Origin: an uncultured Acidobacteriota bacterium
GTDB lineage: Bacteria; Acidobacteriota; Blastocatellia; Pyrinomonadales; Pyrinomonadaceae
Direction: 5' to 3'
DNA length: 7,621 nucleotides
NCBI GenBank assembly: GCA_946480545.1
Contig: CAMLKY010000083.1
Location: 1-7,621 of the forward strand
Within the stretch, counting starts at the first letter, position 1; the number at the start of each line of letters is the position of its first letter. Positions 1-6,564 of this stretch are shown piece by piece. Under the pieces are notes generated by a model. That model had not been told where the DNA came from, searched no databases, and saw only the letters and a program-made list of their open reading frames with translations. Position numbers and translations under genes: made by a program.

Positions 1-51
1 CAAAAAGACAGCAGCGACAAAAACACCCGGCAGCGCCCTGCGGCGATGCAT
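1..51 (-). CDS. Possible 5' end of a secreted protein (partial, leaves window)
   Basis: An ATG at 51-49 on the minus strand opens 17 codons that run to the window edge without a stop: MHRRRALPGVFVAAVFL. The order of a basic stretch (HRRR) followed by a hydrophobic run (GVFVAAVFL) is what a signal peptide or N-terminal membrane anchor looks like. It lies 140 bases downstream of the phosphorylase gene in the same orientation, so it could be the next gene of that run. The ribosome binding site is weak (a purine-rich GAAGCGG about 10 bases upstream). Only 17 codons are visible, so the protein cannot be identified and the call could be chance. Confidence 0.3.
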   Translation of the reverse strand, partial: MHRRRALPGVFVAAVFL

Positions 52-191
52 TGGTCGCGCCGCTTCGATAGCGCAAGATCCCCGGCATGACCGATTAGCC
101 CTTTCAAACAGAAAGCTCCAGGATCAGTGGATCTCCCGTGGGTCGGTGGTTTCGGCTGTTAAAGCAACGCACTTCTACCCGACGGGTGAGG

Positions 192-1484
192 TTATTCAGG
201 GATAACGGCGTGGATGAGCGGAGGCTTCTCATTCATCGACGAATCCGTCTGGAAAGCAGCAGCGATGCTCTTTCGAGCCATTGCGGTTTGGTCGTCGGTA
301 CGGGTATAGACGAACCCGATCACGTCACCGGCGCTGACGCTGTCGCCAAGGCATGCGACGCATTCGTATCCGACGGCGTGGTCGACCTTGTCATCGGCCT
401 TGACCCGCCCCCCGCCGATCGCTGATACGCAGTTGCCGATGGCGAGAGTATCGATCGCGGTTATTACTCCGGAGCCGGTGGCTTTGATCTCGTGTTTTGA
501 AGTTCCTTTCTCGAACAGTCCCTCGGGGTCGTCGCAGACTTTCTCATCGCCTCTCTGACATCCGATGTTCTTCCGAAGGAGCTCCAACACTTCACCGCTC
601 GCGATCTTCGCTTCGATCGTCGAACGTGCCTCCGCGACCGAACCGGCGACACCGGCAAGAACAAGCATCCGTGCCGAAAGCTCTATCGAAAGCTCGGCCG
701 TCCGATTCGCACGCGCGTCGGCCTCGCCCCGAAGTATCTTTATGCATTCGTAGATCTCGTGAGCGTTCCCGACAAACTGCCCGAGCGGCTGATTCATGTC
801 CGACACGACGGCCTGGACCTTGATACCGAACTTCTCACCTGTCTCGACGAGCGCATGCGACAGCTTGCGTGAATCTTCGAGTTTTGTCATGAACGCACCC
901 GATCCGGTCTTTACATCGAGCACGAGTGCGTCGAGTCCTTCGGCCAGCTTCTTTGACATTATCGACGCGACGATCAAGGGAATGTACGGGACAGTGGCCG
1001 TGGCGTCGCGGAGCGCGTAGAGCTTTTTGTCGGCCGGTGCGATCTCGCCGGTTTGTCCGGCCATCGCGAATCCGCAAGTTCGTATCACGCTGCGAAACTC
1101 GTCTGTCGAGAGGTTGACGTTATAACCACGGATCGATTCGAGCTTGTCTAGCGTACCGCCTGTATGCCCGAGTCCGCGGCCGGATATCATCGGCACCGCG
1201 GCTCCGCATGCCGCGACGATCGGTGCGATCAGCAGCGATGTCTTGTCGGCCTTCGGCATCGCTAGATCGGAAAAATCGAGCACCTCGCCCGAGTACAGCA
1301 TCTCGCGCGTGAGCGCCTCGCCCTCGGCGTCGCTGAGCCCGCGTATGAACATCGCCATCAGCATCGCCGAGATCTGGTAGTCGGCCCATGCGCCGTCGCA
1401 GACTCCCCGCACGAACAGTGCAATGTCCTCACTTGAAAGCTCCAGGCCGTCACGCTTTTTCTCGATTATGTCCTGCGGGCGCAT
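192..1484 (-). CDS. deoA: Thymidine / pyrimidine-nucleoside phosphorylase lacking its KHSTGGVGD loop
   Basis: This is a cytoplasmic enzyme of nucleoside salvage. It would split thymidine (or uridine/deoxyuridine) with phosphate to give the base and (deoxy)ribose-1-phosphate. The 430 residues match the family from end to end. An N-terminal helical domain starts with the typical IIEKKRDG. The signature SGRGLGHTGGTLDKLES lies at about 101-117. The pyrimidine-binding Arg159, Ser174 and Lys178 keep the spacing of E. coli Arg171, Ser186 and Lys190. VLDVKTGSGAFM follows, and a C-terminal barrel-like domain carries AIGGGR. One conserved block is absent: after MPKAD (residue 80) the chain goes straight to KTSLLIAPIV, where the family has DKHSTGGVGDKTSL. 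The nine missing residues include the phosphate-binding Lys-His-Ser, so the protein as read should be inactive. I use the symbol deoA for the family; pdp (pyrimidine-nucleoside phosphorylase) is equally possible because substrate range cannot be read here. The start ATG at 1484 fits the family N-terminus but has no clear Shine-Dalgarno sequence. Confidence 0.9.
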   Translation of the reverse strand: MRPQDIIEKKRDGLELSSEDIALFVRGVCDGAWADYQISAMLMAMFIRGLSDAEGEALTREMLYSGEVLDFSDLAMPKADKTSLLIAPIVAACGAAVPMISGRGLGHTGGTLDKLESIRGYNVNLSTDEFRSVIRTCGFAMAGQTGEIAPADKKLYALRDATATVPYIPLIVASIMSKKLAEGLDALVLDVKTGSGAFMTKLEDSRKLSHALVETGEKFGIKVQAVVSDMNQPLGQFVGNAHEIYECIKILRGEADARANRTAELSIELSARMLVLAGVAGSVAEARSTIEAKIASGEVLELLRKNIGCQRGDEKVCDDPEGLFEKGTSKHEIKATGSGVITAIDTLAIGNCVSAIGGGRVKADDKVDHAVGYECVACLGDSVSAGDVIGFVYTRTDDQTAMARKSIAAAFQTDSSMNEKPPLIHAVIPE

Positions 1485-1568
1485 CGTTTATGAATGAAAA
1501 CTGATCTCAACGTCAGTGCCCGAAGTTTCGCATACGGAACACTGTTAAGTCACGTGAGTTGACGTTTC

Positions 1569-2063
1569 TCAGTTTCTTGCAGAGCAGAGCCGGCGTGCGT
1601 GTGCGAGGGCAGACTTGATATGTTCGGCGGCCTCCTGGCGGACGACGAGTTCCTGCAGCCGTTCAGCCTGCGTGTCGGTTCGATATCGGATAGTGAGGAT
1701 CTGAAATTCGGGTAGTAGGTGGTCGGTGATCTCAAGCCGGTCCGCGTCGATCCGGCCAACGTTGAAAGCAACATCGGTTTTTACGGTATTGACGCGCGTG
1801 GTCACTCCAACGGCGTCCTGCGAGATCCCGCCGGATTTTCGAATGAGGGTGAAACTCAGATCGCATCCATCGAATTCCACGTCTGATACCGTGCTCGATG
1901 CTGCGCGGGCTTTGAACGAGCCGTGCCTTGTAAGCGCATCCTCAAGCCACTTTTGCGTGTCCGCGATCGACGCGTTTTCGCCGAGCGGCTTGACGCTATC
2001 CTGCGCGGAGGTCAGCGATACGATCAGTAGGACGAGCGATAAAACAACAGCTAAGCGGAACAT
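1569..2063 (-). CDS. Small secreted protein of unknown function
   Basis: I do not recognise this 164-residue protein. Residues 1-20 (MFRLAVVLSLVLLIVSLTSA) form a clear signal peptide with probable cleavage before QDS, so the mature protein of about 144 residues is expected in the periplasm or outside the cell. The mature part is mixed polar with alternating hydrophobic residues (for example SDVEFDGCDLSFTLI and VNTVKTDVAFNVGRI), which suggests beta strands. It has two cysteines, one in FDGCDL and one near the C-terminus (RRLCSA), that could pair. The ATG lies 4 bases after the ispF stop, and an AAGG inside the end of ispF can serve as ribosome binding site, so it is probably translated from the ispF transcript. 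No role in isoprenoid synthesis is implied by this placement. Confidence 0.75.
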   Translation of the reverse strand: MFRLAVVLSLVLLIVSLTSAQDSVKPLGENASIADTQKWLEDALTRHGSFKARAASSTVSDVEFDGCDLSFTLIRKSGGISQDAVGVTTRVNTVKTDVAFNVGRIDADRLEITDHLLPEFQILTIRYRTDTQAERLQELVVRQEAAEHIKSALAHARRLCSARN

Positions 2064-2067
2064 GTTT

Positions 2068-2547
2068 CTATTCTACCTTGCTAAGCAAGACGACGGCCGT
2101 CGCCCGGATGGCCGCACGTGATCCGATCGCGTCGACTCCTTCGCCCGTTTTCGCCTTGATGCTGATAGCTCCCGATCCGATCTCGAGAGTTCGAGAAAGC
2201 TCGTCCCGCATTCGATCGATATACGGTCTAAGTTTTGGCAGCTCGAGCTCGATAGTAGAATCGATGTTGATTATCACGTACCCATGCTGCTTCACGAGGC
2301 CGACGGCAAAACGGAGAAAGACAAAGCTCTCGGCATTCGCCCACCGTTCATCGGAGTTTGGAAAATGCGATCCGATATCGCCTTCACCGAGTGCCCCGAG
2401 GATCGCGTCCGTGATCGCATGCGTCAGAGCATCGGCATCCGAATGACCCTCAGCCCCAAGATCTGAGTCAACGACCACGCCGCCCAACACCAGCGGTCGT
2501 CCCGCAACCAGTTTATGAATATCGTTACCGAATCCGATACGCATCAT
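2068..2547 (-). CDS. ispF: 2-C-methyl-D-erythritol 2,4-cyclodiphosphate synthase (IspF)
   Basis: IspF converts CDP-methylerythritol 2-phosphate to methylerythritol 2,4-cyclodiphosphate and CMP, the fifth step of the MEP isoprenoid pathway, as a cytoplasmic trimer. The 159 residues are full length for the family. The metal-binding Asp9 and His11 are in the N-terminal NDIHKL, His35 is in GHSDAD, and GDIGSHFPNSD follows at 56-66. The later family blocks NIDSTIELELPKLRPYIDRMR and IKAKTGEGVDAIGSRAAI are also present, so it looks functional. The start is uncertain between two adjacent ATG codons (2547 and 2544); the family usually begins MRIG, which favours the second. It follows the usual partner ispD, but a hairpin terminator or attenuator lies between the two genes. 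It is followed after 4 bases by a secreted protein gene. Confidence 0.96.
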   Translation of the reverse strand: MMRIGFGNDIHKLVAGRPLVLGGVVVDSDLGAEGHSDADALTHAITDAILGALGEGDIGSHFPNSDERWANAESFVFLRFAVGLVKQHGYVIINIDSTIELELPKLRPYIDRMRDELSRTLEIGSGAISIKAKTGEGVDAIGSRAAIRATAVVLLSKVE

Positions 2548-2562
2548 GTTGTATTACTAAAA

Positions 2563-2580
2563 GGCCCGCGTAGGCGGGCC
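2563..2580 (-). terminator. Hairpin terminator or attenuator between ispD and ispF
   Basis: Read on the minus strand, GGCCCGC, a CTAC loop and GCGGGCC form a perfect 7-base-pair G+C-only stem followed at once by TTTTAG. The stem begins 11 bases after the ispD stop codon and ends 15 bases before the ispF start. Only four T residues follow, so termination may be partial, making it an attenuator that lowers ispF expression relative to ispD. On the plus strand no T run follows the stem, so it works in the minus direction only. Confidence 0.7.
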
Positions 2581-2591
2581 CTCGCAACATA

Positions 2592-3181
2592 TCATTCTTC
2601 CGTCACACCCGCCAATAGGTTGGCCAATTCCAGATCCTCCGGATGCGTGATCTTGATATTCCGGGGGCTGCCGTCGATGTATGCGATCGGATGGCCGAGC
2701 TTTTCCACGAGGTAACATTCATCGGTTACCGATTCGCTCAGATCGCTGCCTTCGAATGCCTTGCGAAGAACCTCAATGCGAAAGACCTGGGGCGTCAGTG
2801 CCCGGCGTAGTTTTTCGCGGTCGAGCGTGCCGGTGATTTCGCCGCCGCTGACCGTCTTGATCGTGTCGGTCACCGGTGCGACCAGGCACGCGGCGCCTGA
2901 TTCCTTTGCTTTGGCGACGGTAGACCATTCGATACCGACTCGCAGCGCGTGGCTCCTCCCGTCACAACACGCAGCGGTTTCGAAATACTCAGAGCGCCGA
3001 GTTCGGTGACATATTCTGACGGCACAACGGCGATGATCGTATCCACTGATGGCGAGGCGGCAAACCGCTCGATCGAATGCACGACGATCGGCTTACCCGC
3101 AATGGTCAGGAATTGTTTTGGAATTTCGGATCTGAAGCGTGAGCCGGTTCCGGCGGCGACAATTATCGCTGTTGTCTTCAC
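2592..3181 (-). pseudogene. ispD: ispD (MEP cytidylyltransferase) broken by an internal deletion with frameshift
   Basis: IspD joins CTP and methylerythritol 4-phosphate to CDP-methylerythritol, the third step of the MEP pathway. Reading starts at a GTG at 3181, 3 bases after the stop of the upstream PIN/TRAM gene. The first frame gives the nucleotide-binding start IIVAAGTGSRFRSEIPKQF (Arg15 and Lys22 match E. coli Arg20 and Lys27) and runs to GGATRCESVSNGL at residue 87. It then loses homology and stops at 2870. Homology resumes in another frame from about 2921 (VAKAKESGAACLVAPVTDTIK), continues through LDREKLRRALTPQ and NIKITHPEDLELA, and ends at 2592. Against the E. coli protein about 28 residues are missing at 2915-2924, including the VHDAARP motif with the metal-binding Asp. 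The net loss must be 1 modulo 3 bases, for example 85. As written it cannot give an active enzyme. The deletion may be real or an assembly fault. The family identity is certain; only the intactness is in doubt. Confidence 0.92.
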
Positions 3182-3184
3182 CGT

Positions 3185-4061
3185 CTATTTCAGCTCTTCG
3201 ATGATGGTTGTCTGGCGCAACTCGCGAGTCGCCTTCTTGAAACCCAGCGATCGCGAATCGTGGATGCCGACGTTGCCTTCGTGGTGGTGCTCGTCCTTAT
3301 CTTCCCAAAGTCGGCCAAAGATCATCTTACCGGCAGTCGTCTGCAGCACACTCGTCACAGCGATGTCGGAGGTCAACTTCCTTTACGGCGGGAAAGTCGG
3401 TCTCTACGATCTGGATATCGAGCTTGCTGTTGTTTCGCAGCCGCTGGAGCATGTCGAGGCCGCGGCGGCCGCGCTGTCGTTTGGAGGAATCCGCCGAGTC
3501 GGCGACCTGCTGAAGTTCGGCAAGGATAAAGTTCGGGATTATTAGACTGCCGCTTAGAAACCCTGTTTCGGCGACGTCGGCGATGCGGCCATCGATGATA
3601 ACCGACGTATCCAGGATCTTGTAATCGCGTTTGACGTTCTTGTCGCTGAATATTCCGCCAAGGGCCGAAAGATCGAGATAGTCACCCTTCGCTGCCCCCA
3701 CCATCAGACCGATGTAACCCATGAAGCATGCGAGCACGATCGTCAGGAAGGTACGCATCTCGCCGGGCACGGTATTGATGTCCTGTGCACTGATCAACAT
3801 CCCGATCAGATATGCACCCACGATGCCCATTATCGAACCGATCGCAGCACCGATCAGCGTTCGAAGGCTCGCCTGTCGGGCCCGCATCTCAAAGGCGATG
3901 ATAAAGACCGCAACGAGCGCTCCGACAATCGCCGAGATGAATTTTCGTTCGCCTGGTGCGCCGGACAGGTGGGTCGTCGTCGATAGCGGATTAAGGAAGT
4001 AACCGACCGCCGCAAGCAGTGCGATAAATCCGATCCTAATAATGATGACGTCCCATTTCAT
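3185..4061 (-). pseudogene. Membrane PIN/TRAM-domain protein (YacL type) broken by an internal deletion with frameshift
   Basis: The protein resembles Bacillus YacL: membrane helices, then a PIN nuclease-like domain, then a TRAM RNA-binding domain. From the ATG at 4061 there are four likely membrane segments (about 7-24, 43-60, 69-92 and 103-122). The PIN start KILDTSVIIDGRI follows, with Asp151, then IIPNFILAELQQVADS with Glu182 and KRQRGRRGLDML. After DFPAVKEVD (residue 230) the frame loses homology and stops at 3327. The TRAM end, DIAVTSVLQTTAGKMIFG, resumes in another frame at 3367 and runs on to 3185 with a charged tail rich in His, Asp and Glu. About 80-90 codons are absent at 3362-3371, removing the second half of PIN (the later acidic residues) and most of TRAM. 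The net loss must be 2 modulo 3 bases. The open frame extends upstream to 4208, but the extra 49 residues are unlike the family, so I start at 4061. Its place just before ispD is the classic arrangement. Confidence 0.9.
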
Positions 4062-4068
4062 CTGGGGA

Positions 4069-4095
4069 ATTTTACCACGAAACAATTTACAACAA
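4069..4095 (-). promoter_or_regulatory. Possible promoter for the PIN/TRAM gene, giving a nearly leaderless transcript
   Basis: On the minus strand TAAAAT (4074-4069) lies 7 bases before the ATG at 4061, with TTGTTG (4095-4090) 15 bases further upstream. The spacing is shorter than the usual 16-18 bases. Transcription would then start at or next to the ATG, which fits the lack of any Shine-Dalgarno sequence (the bases before the ATG are ATTCCCCAG). This is inference from weak motifs only. Confidence 0.25.
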
Positions 4096-4205
4096 ATAAC
4101 GAAAATGCCGTCCGTCCCAGGGAATACGCGTTCTAACCCTGATTTCTGCAGGATCGAAAGATTAGGCGTAGGTGTCATGCAAGGGCGCTTACCTGGCGCC
4201 CGGCG

Positions 4206-4237
4206 CAAAAAAATAAGGCCGCCCCTCCGGACGGCCT
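4206..4237 (-). terminator. Rho-independent terminator after the small hydrophilic protein gene
   Basis: On the minus strand AGGCCGTCC (4237-4229), loop GGAG and GGGCGGCCT (4224-4216) form a 9-base-pair stem with one G-U pair, followed by TATTTTTTT. It starts 28 bases after the stop of the gene at 4266-4535 and separates it from the PIN/TRAM gene, which therefore needs its own promoter. On the plus strand the G-U pair becomes a C-A mismatch and the T-rich stretch is more than 12 bases away, so the minus direction is favoured. Confidence 0.85.
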
Positions 4238-4265
4238 ATCCCTATTCGAGTTTTATTTTTTCAAG

Positions 4266-4535
4266 CTACTCTTCCGATGGTCGACTCGACCCCGGACTCC
4301 ATTGAGCCTCTTTGTCCCGATTCGAATCCGAGAACTGGCCCTCGCGTCCGCCGGCCGTGGTCATTTCATCATCATCCTGGAAGTTCTCTTGCGATCCCGT
4401 GTCCTTGCCATATCCGCCTGCGGATTGGGTCTGGCCGGAACCCATATTCTTGCCCTGACTCTCAAATTCACGATTCGATCCTCCGCTCATCGAGCCTTGG
4501 GAACCGCTTTTTTGATTGTCCTTATTATTCGGCAT
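4266..4535 (-). CDS. Small hydrophilic, probably disordered Gly/Ser/Gln-rich protein
   Basis: I cannot assign a family. The 89 residues are almost wholly Gly, Ser, Gln, Asn, Asp, Glu, Lys and Arg, with no cysteine, one tryptophan and no hydrophobic run, so it is expected to be soluble and disordered. Short loosely repeated pieces such as SGSQGSMSGG, GSGQTQSAGG and GKDTGSQ are visible, and an acidic DDDE lies near the middle. Such a composition is seen in small stress or desiccation-related bacterial proteins, but that is only an analogy. Support for it being a gene is good: a strong ribosome binding site (AAGGGGGA, 6 bases before the ATG) and a rho-independent terminator 28 bases after the stop. 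The plus-strand frames over the same region lack both. The gene is transcribed divergently from radA. Confidence 0.75.
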   Translation of the reverse strand: MPNNKDNQKSGSQGSMSGGSNREFESQGKNMGSGQTQSAGGYGKDTGSQENFQDDDEMTTAGGREGQFSDSNRDKEAQWSPGSSRPSEE

Positions 4536-4718
4536 AATTTGTCCCCCTTGATATAAATTTCCGCCTGCCGTTCAAGCGGCCAGGCACTTTTCGGGAATAC
4601 AATCACTGTGCCGTTTTAATTAACCTCTTTGTCTACCGGCTTAACCGATAGGCCGATTCGAGCGTGTATAAAATACCAACGCTTCCATGTATTATCTTAG
4701 AACTACGCCCCGAAATTT
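4536..4718. promoter_or_regulatory. Divergent intergenic region between the small protein gene and radA
   Basis: This 183-base A+T-richer gap must hold promoters for both directions. For radA, TATAAAAT (4667-4674) and TATTAT (4690-4695) are candidate -10 elements, but neither has a convincing -35 partner. There is no Shine-Dalgarno sequence before the radA ATG (preceding bases CCCCGAAATTT). Toward the small gene, A+T-rich AAATTTATATC lies just before its strong ribosome binding site AAGGGGGA at 4549-4542. An imperfect inverted repeat at 4563-4585 (GCCTG/CAGGC outside, CCG/CGG inside, one bulged C) could be an operator or a leader hairpin. No known regulator site was recognised. Confidence 0.4.
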
Positions 4719-6092
4719 ATGGCTAAACAGCCCGCAACCATCTATGTTTGCCAGAACTGCGGACATCAGGCGCGAAAGTGGCTTGGACAATGTCCCGACT
4801 GCGGCGAGTGGAACACGCTGGTAGAAGAACGGTTCCGCGCCACGGCACAGGCAGCAGCGGTAGGCGGGTTTACGGGCCGCATCACACAGTCGACACCGGT
4901 CGCATTTTCAGCGATAGAATCGCAGGACGACGCACGCTCGTCATCGGGGATCGAAGAACTCGACCGCGTGCTCGGCGGAGGCATCGTCGCCGGCTCGCTC
5001 GTATTGATCGGGGGTGCACCGGGTATCGGTAAATCGACGATCGTCATTCAGATGGCCGATCACCTCGGCCGCGATGGTGCAAAGGTCCTGTACGTCTCGG
5101 GCGAGGAATCCGAACGCCAGATCAAAATGCGCGGTGAGCGGCTTGGGCTGGCGGCCGAGAACGTCTTCATCCTTCCCGAGACAAACCTTCAGAACATCGT
5201 TGCCGAGACCGACAGGCTTCGACCGAATTTCGTGATCGTCGATTCGATCCAAACCGTTTTCAGCCAGCGTGTCGAGTCGGCCCCAGGAAGCGTTTCCCAG
5301 GTTCGCGAGGTCGCGGGCGAGCTGATGCTCTTTGCAAAGCAGACCGCCACGCCGGTATTTCTGACCGGACACGTAACCAAAGAAGGCTCGATCGCGGGGC
5401 CGAAAACGCTCGAGCATATCGTCGACACGGTTCTCTACTTCGAAGGCGACCGCCATCACAATCACCGCATTATCCGCGCGACGAAGAACCGCTTCGGGGC
5501 GGCGAACGAGATCGGCGTCTTCGAGATGACCGGTGCAGGCCTTGTGCCGGTTGGAAACCCGTCCGAGGTATTTCTGCAGGAGCGACCCGAAGGTGCGAGC
5601 GGCTCGGTCGTTACCGTTTGCATGGAGGGCACGCGTCCGATGCTGGTCGAGATCCAGGCCCTGGTGAGCGGAACTAAATCAGCTTCGGGCAGACGAATGG
5701 CGCAGGGGTTCGATTACAACCGCGCGTCGCTTTTGATCGCCGTTCTCGAAAAGCGGCTCGGATTTCAGCTTGCGGGTGATGACGTCTTCGTCAACGTCGC
5801 CGGCGGTCTCGAGCTGGACGAGCCCGCCGCCGATCTCGGTGTCGTTTCGGCGATCGCGTCGAGCTTTAGGAATCTTCAGATCGCTGCGGACACCGCCGTC
5901 TTCGGCGAGGTCGGGCTGACCGGAGAGATCCGCGGCGTGCTCCAGGCACAGGCTCGTGCGCGAGAGGCACAGACGCTCGGCTTCAAGAAGCTGATCATCC
6001 CGACATCGAACCGGACGGGGCTCGAGAAGCTGCTCGGCGTCCGGGTAGTCGGCGTGAGAAATCTCGAAGAGGCCCTCGATGAACTGTTCTAA
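4719..6092 (+). CDS. radA: DNA repair protein RadA (Sms)
   Basis: RadA is a RecA-like ATPase and DNA helicase that helps RecA-driven recombination by branch migration and processing of recombination intermediates. All domains are present in 457 residues, close to the 460 of E. coli. A four-cysteine zinc finger is formed by Cys11, Cys14, Cys25 and Cys28. The Walker A motif GGAPGIGKST is at 98-107 and the Walker B motif FVIVDS at 171-176. The RadA-specific KNRFG motif is at 256-260. The C-terminal Lon-protease-like domain runs from about 290 to the end and includes GGLELDEPAADLGV and FGEVGLTGEIR. No residue block is missing, in contrast to several minus-strand genes nearby. The start is set by the zinc finger 10 residues downstream of the ATG. 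No Shine-Dalgarno sequence is visible. A secreted protein gene follows 9 bases after the stop. Confidence 0.97.
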   Translation: MAKQPATIYVCQNCGHQARKWLGQCPDCGEWNTLVEERFRATAQAAAVGGFTGRITQSTPVAFSAIESQDDARSSSGIEELDRVLGGGIVAGSLVLIGGAPGIGKSTIVIQMADHLGRDGAKVLYVSGEESERQIKMRGERLGLAAENVFILPETNLQNIVAETDRLRPNFVIVDSIQTVFSQRVESAPGSVSQVREVAGELMLFAKQTATPVFLTGHVTKEGSIAGPKTLEHIVDTVLYFEGDRHHNHRIIRATKNRFGAANEIGVFEMTGAGLVPVGNPSEVFLQERPEGASGSVVTVCMEGTRPMLVEIQALVSGTKSASGRRMAQGFDYNRASLLIAVLEKRLGFQLAGDDVFVNVAGGLELDEPAADLGVVSAIASSFRNLQIAADTAVFGEVGLTGEIRGVLQAQARAREAQTLGFKKLIIPTSNRTGLEKLLGVRVVGVRNLEEALDELF

Positions 6093-6101
6093 GGATCAAC
6101 T

Positions 6102-6563
6102 ATGAAACGCGTTTCTATTTTTCTCGTGGTGCTGTTGTGCTCGGCGGTTGCGGCTGCCGGACAAAGCGACTCAAAGGACCATACGGCGATAACCGATCTG
6201 ATCAAGCAGATGACGATGGCGCAGTTGGCTTACGATGCGAACTCGCTGGACAAGATACTGACGGCAGATTACGCCGAGGTCTCGCCCATCGGGGATGTCG
6301 ATCTGCGCAACGAGGTGCTTGGATTCTACAAACCCGCGGGCAAGCCACCCGGCAACGTCAGGGTGGCCGGTGATGTCGACGAGCTCTCGATTCGAAACTA
6401 CGGCAAGTTCGCGATCGTCATCGCACGACTCACGTACACGACAACTGTCGATGGCAAGGCGGCACCGCCGCGCTGGATGCGGGCGACATTTGTGTGCAGG
6501 CGAGACAAGGATGCCTGGAAGATCGCTTCGGCACAGTACACCGGAATCAAAGCCACCACCTGA
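6102..6563 (+). CDS. Secreted NTF2-like (SnoaL/DUF4440 type) protein
   Basis: This 153-residue protein has a signal peptide (MKRVSIFLVVLLCSAVAAAG, cleavage around residues 18-20). The cysteine at 13 is not in a lipobox, since Leu precedes it. The mature part has the layout of the small NTF2-like cone fold. A first helix (HTAITDLIKQMTMAQLAYDANSLDKIL) leads to an ADYAEVSPIGDV turn, and strands follow that end in RWMRATFVCRRDKDAWKIASAQYTGI, where the W-(K)-I-A-S ending is typical of DUF4440. Members are found as enzymes or as non-catalytic binding domains; no active site can be assigned here. The ATG lies 9 bases after the radA stop with AAGGAT as ribosome binding site, so it is probably co-transcribed with radA. 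The next gene starts 1 base after its stop. Confidence 0.8.
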   Translation: MKRVSIFLVVLLCSAVAAAGQSDSKDHTAITDLIKQMTMAQLAYDANSLDKILTADYAEVSPIGDVDLRNEVLGFYKPAGKPPGNVRVAGDVDELSIRNYGKFAIVIARLTYTTTVDGKAAPPRWMRATFVCRRDKDAWKIASAQYTGIKATT

Positions 6564-6564
6564 G

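Noticed and set aside
177..187. Short perfect palindrome ACCCG-A-CGGGT after the phosphorylase stop
   Set aside because: The stem is 5 base pairs with a one-base loop and no T run, so it is not a credible terminator.
52..191. Gap downstream of the phosphorylase gene
   Set aside because: No gene, terminator or RNA could be supported; the plus-strand frame beginning at 138 is mostly antisense to the phosphorylase.
1485..1568. Small inverted repeats (CAGTG/CACTG near 1515-1543 and GTCA/TGAC near 1549-1562) between the secreted protein and phosphorylase genes
   Set aside because: Short stems, no T run and no recognised operator; likely chance.
2078..2090. Palindrome CTTGCT-A-AGCAAG at the end of ispF
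   Set aside because: It lies inside coding sequence, has no usable loop or T run, and is short enough to be chance.
4062..4208. N-terminal extension of the PIN/TRAM protein by 49 residues
   Set aside because: The extension is unlike the family, which begins directly at the first membrane helix, and it overlaps the region just after a terminator. The ATG at 4061 is preferred.
4277..4556. Overlapping plus-strand open frames, one with hydrophobic stretches resembling a membrane protein
   Set aside because: They are antisense to the 4266-4535 gene. The hydrophobic look follows from reading Gly/Ser/Asn/Asp codons backwards, and they lack the ribosome binding site and terminator that support the minus-strand gene.
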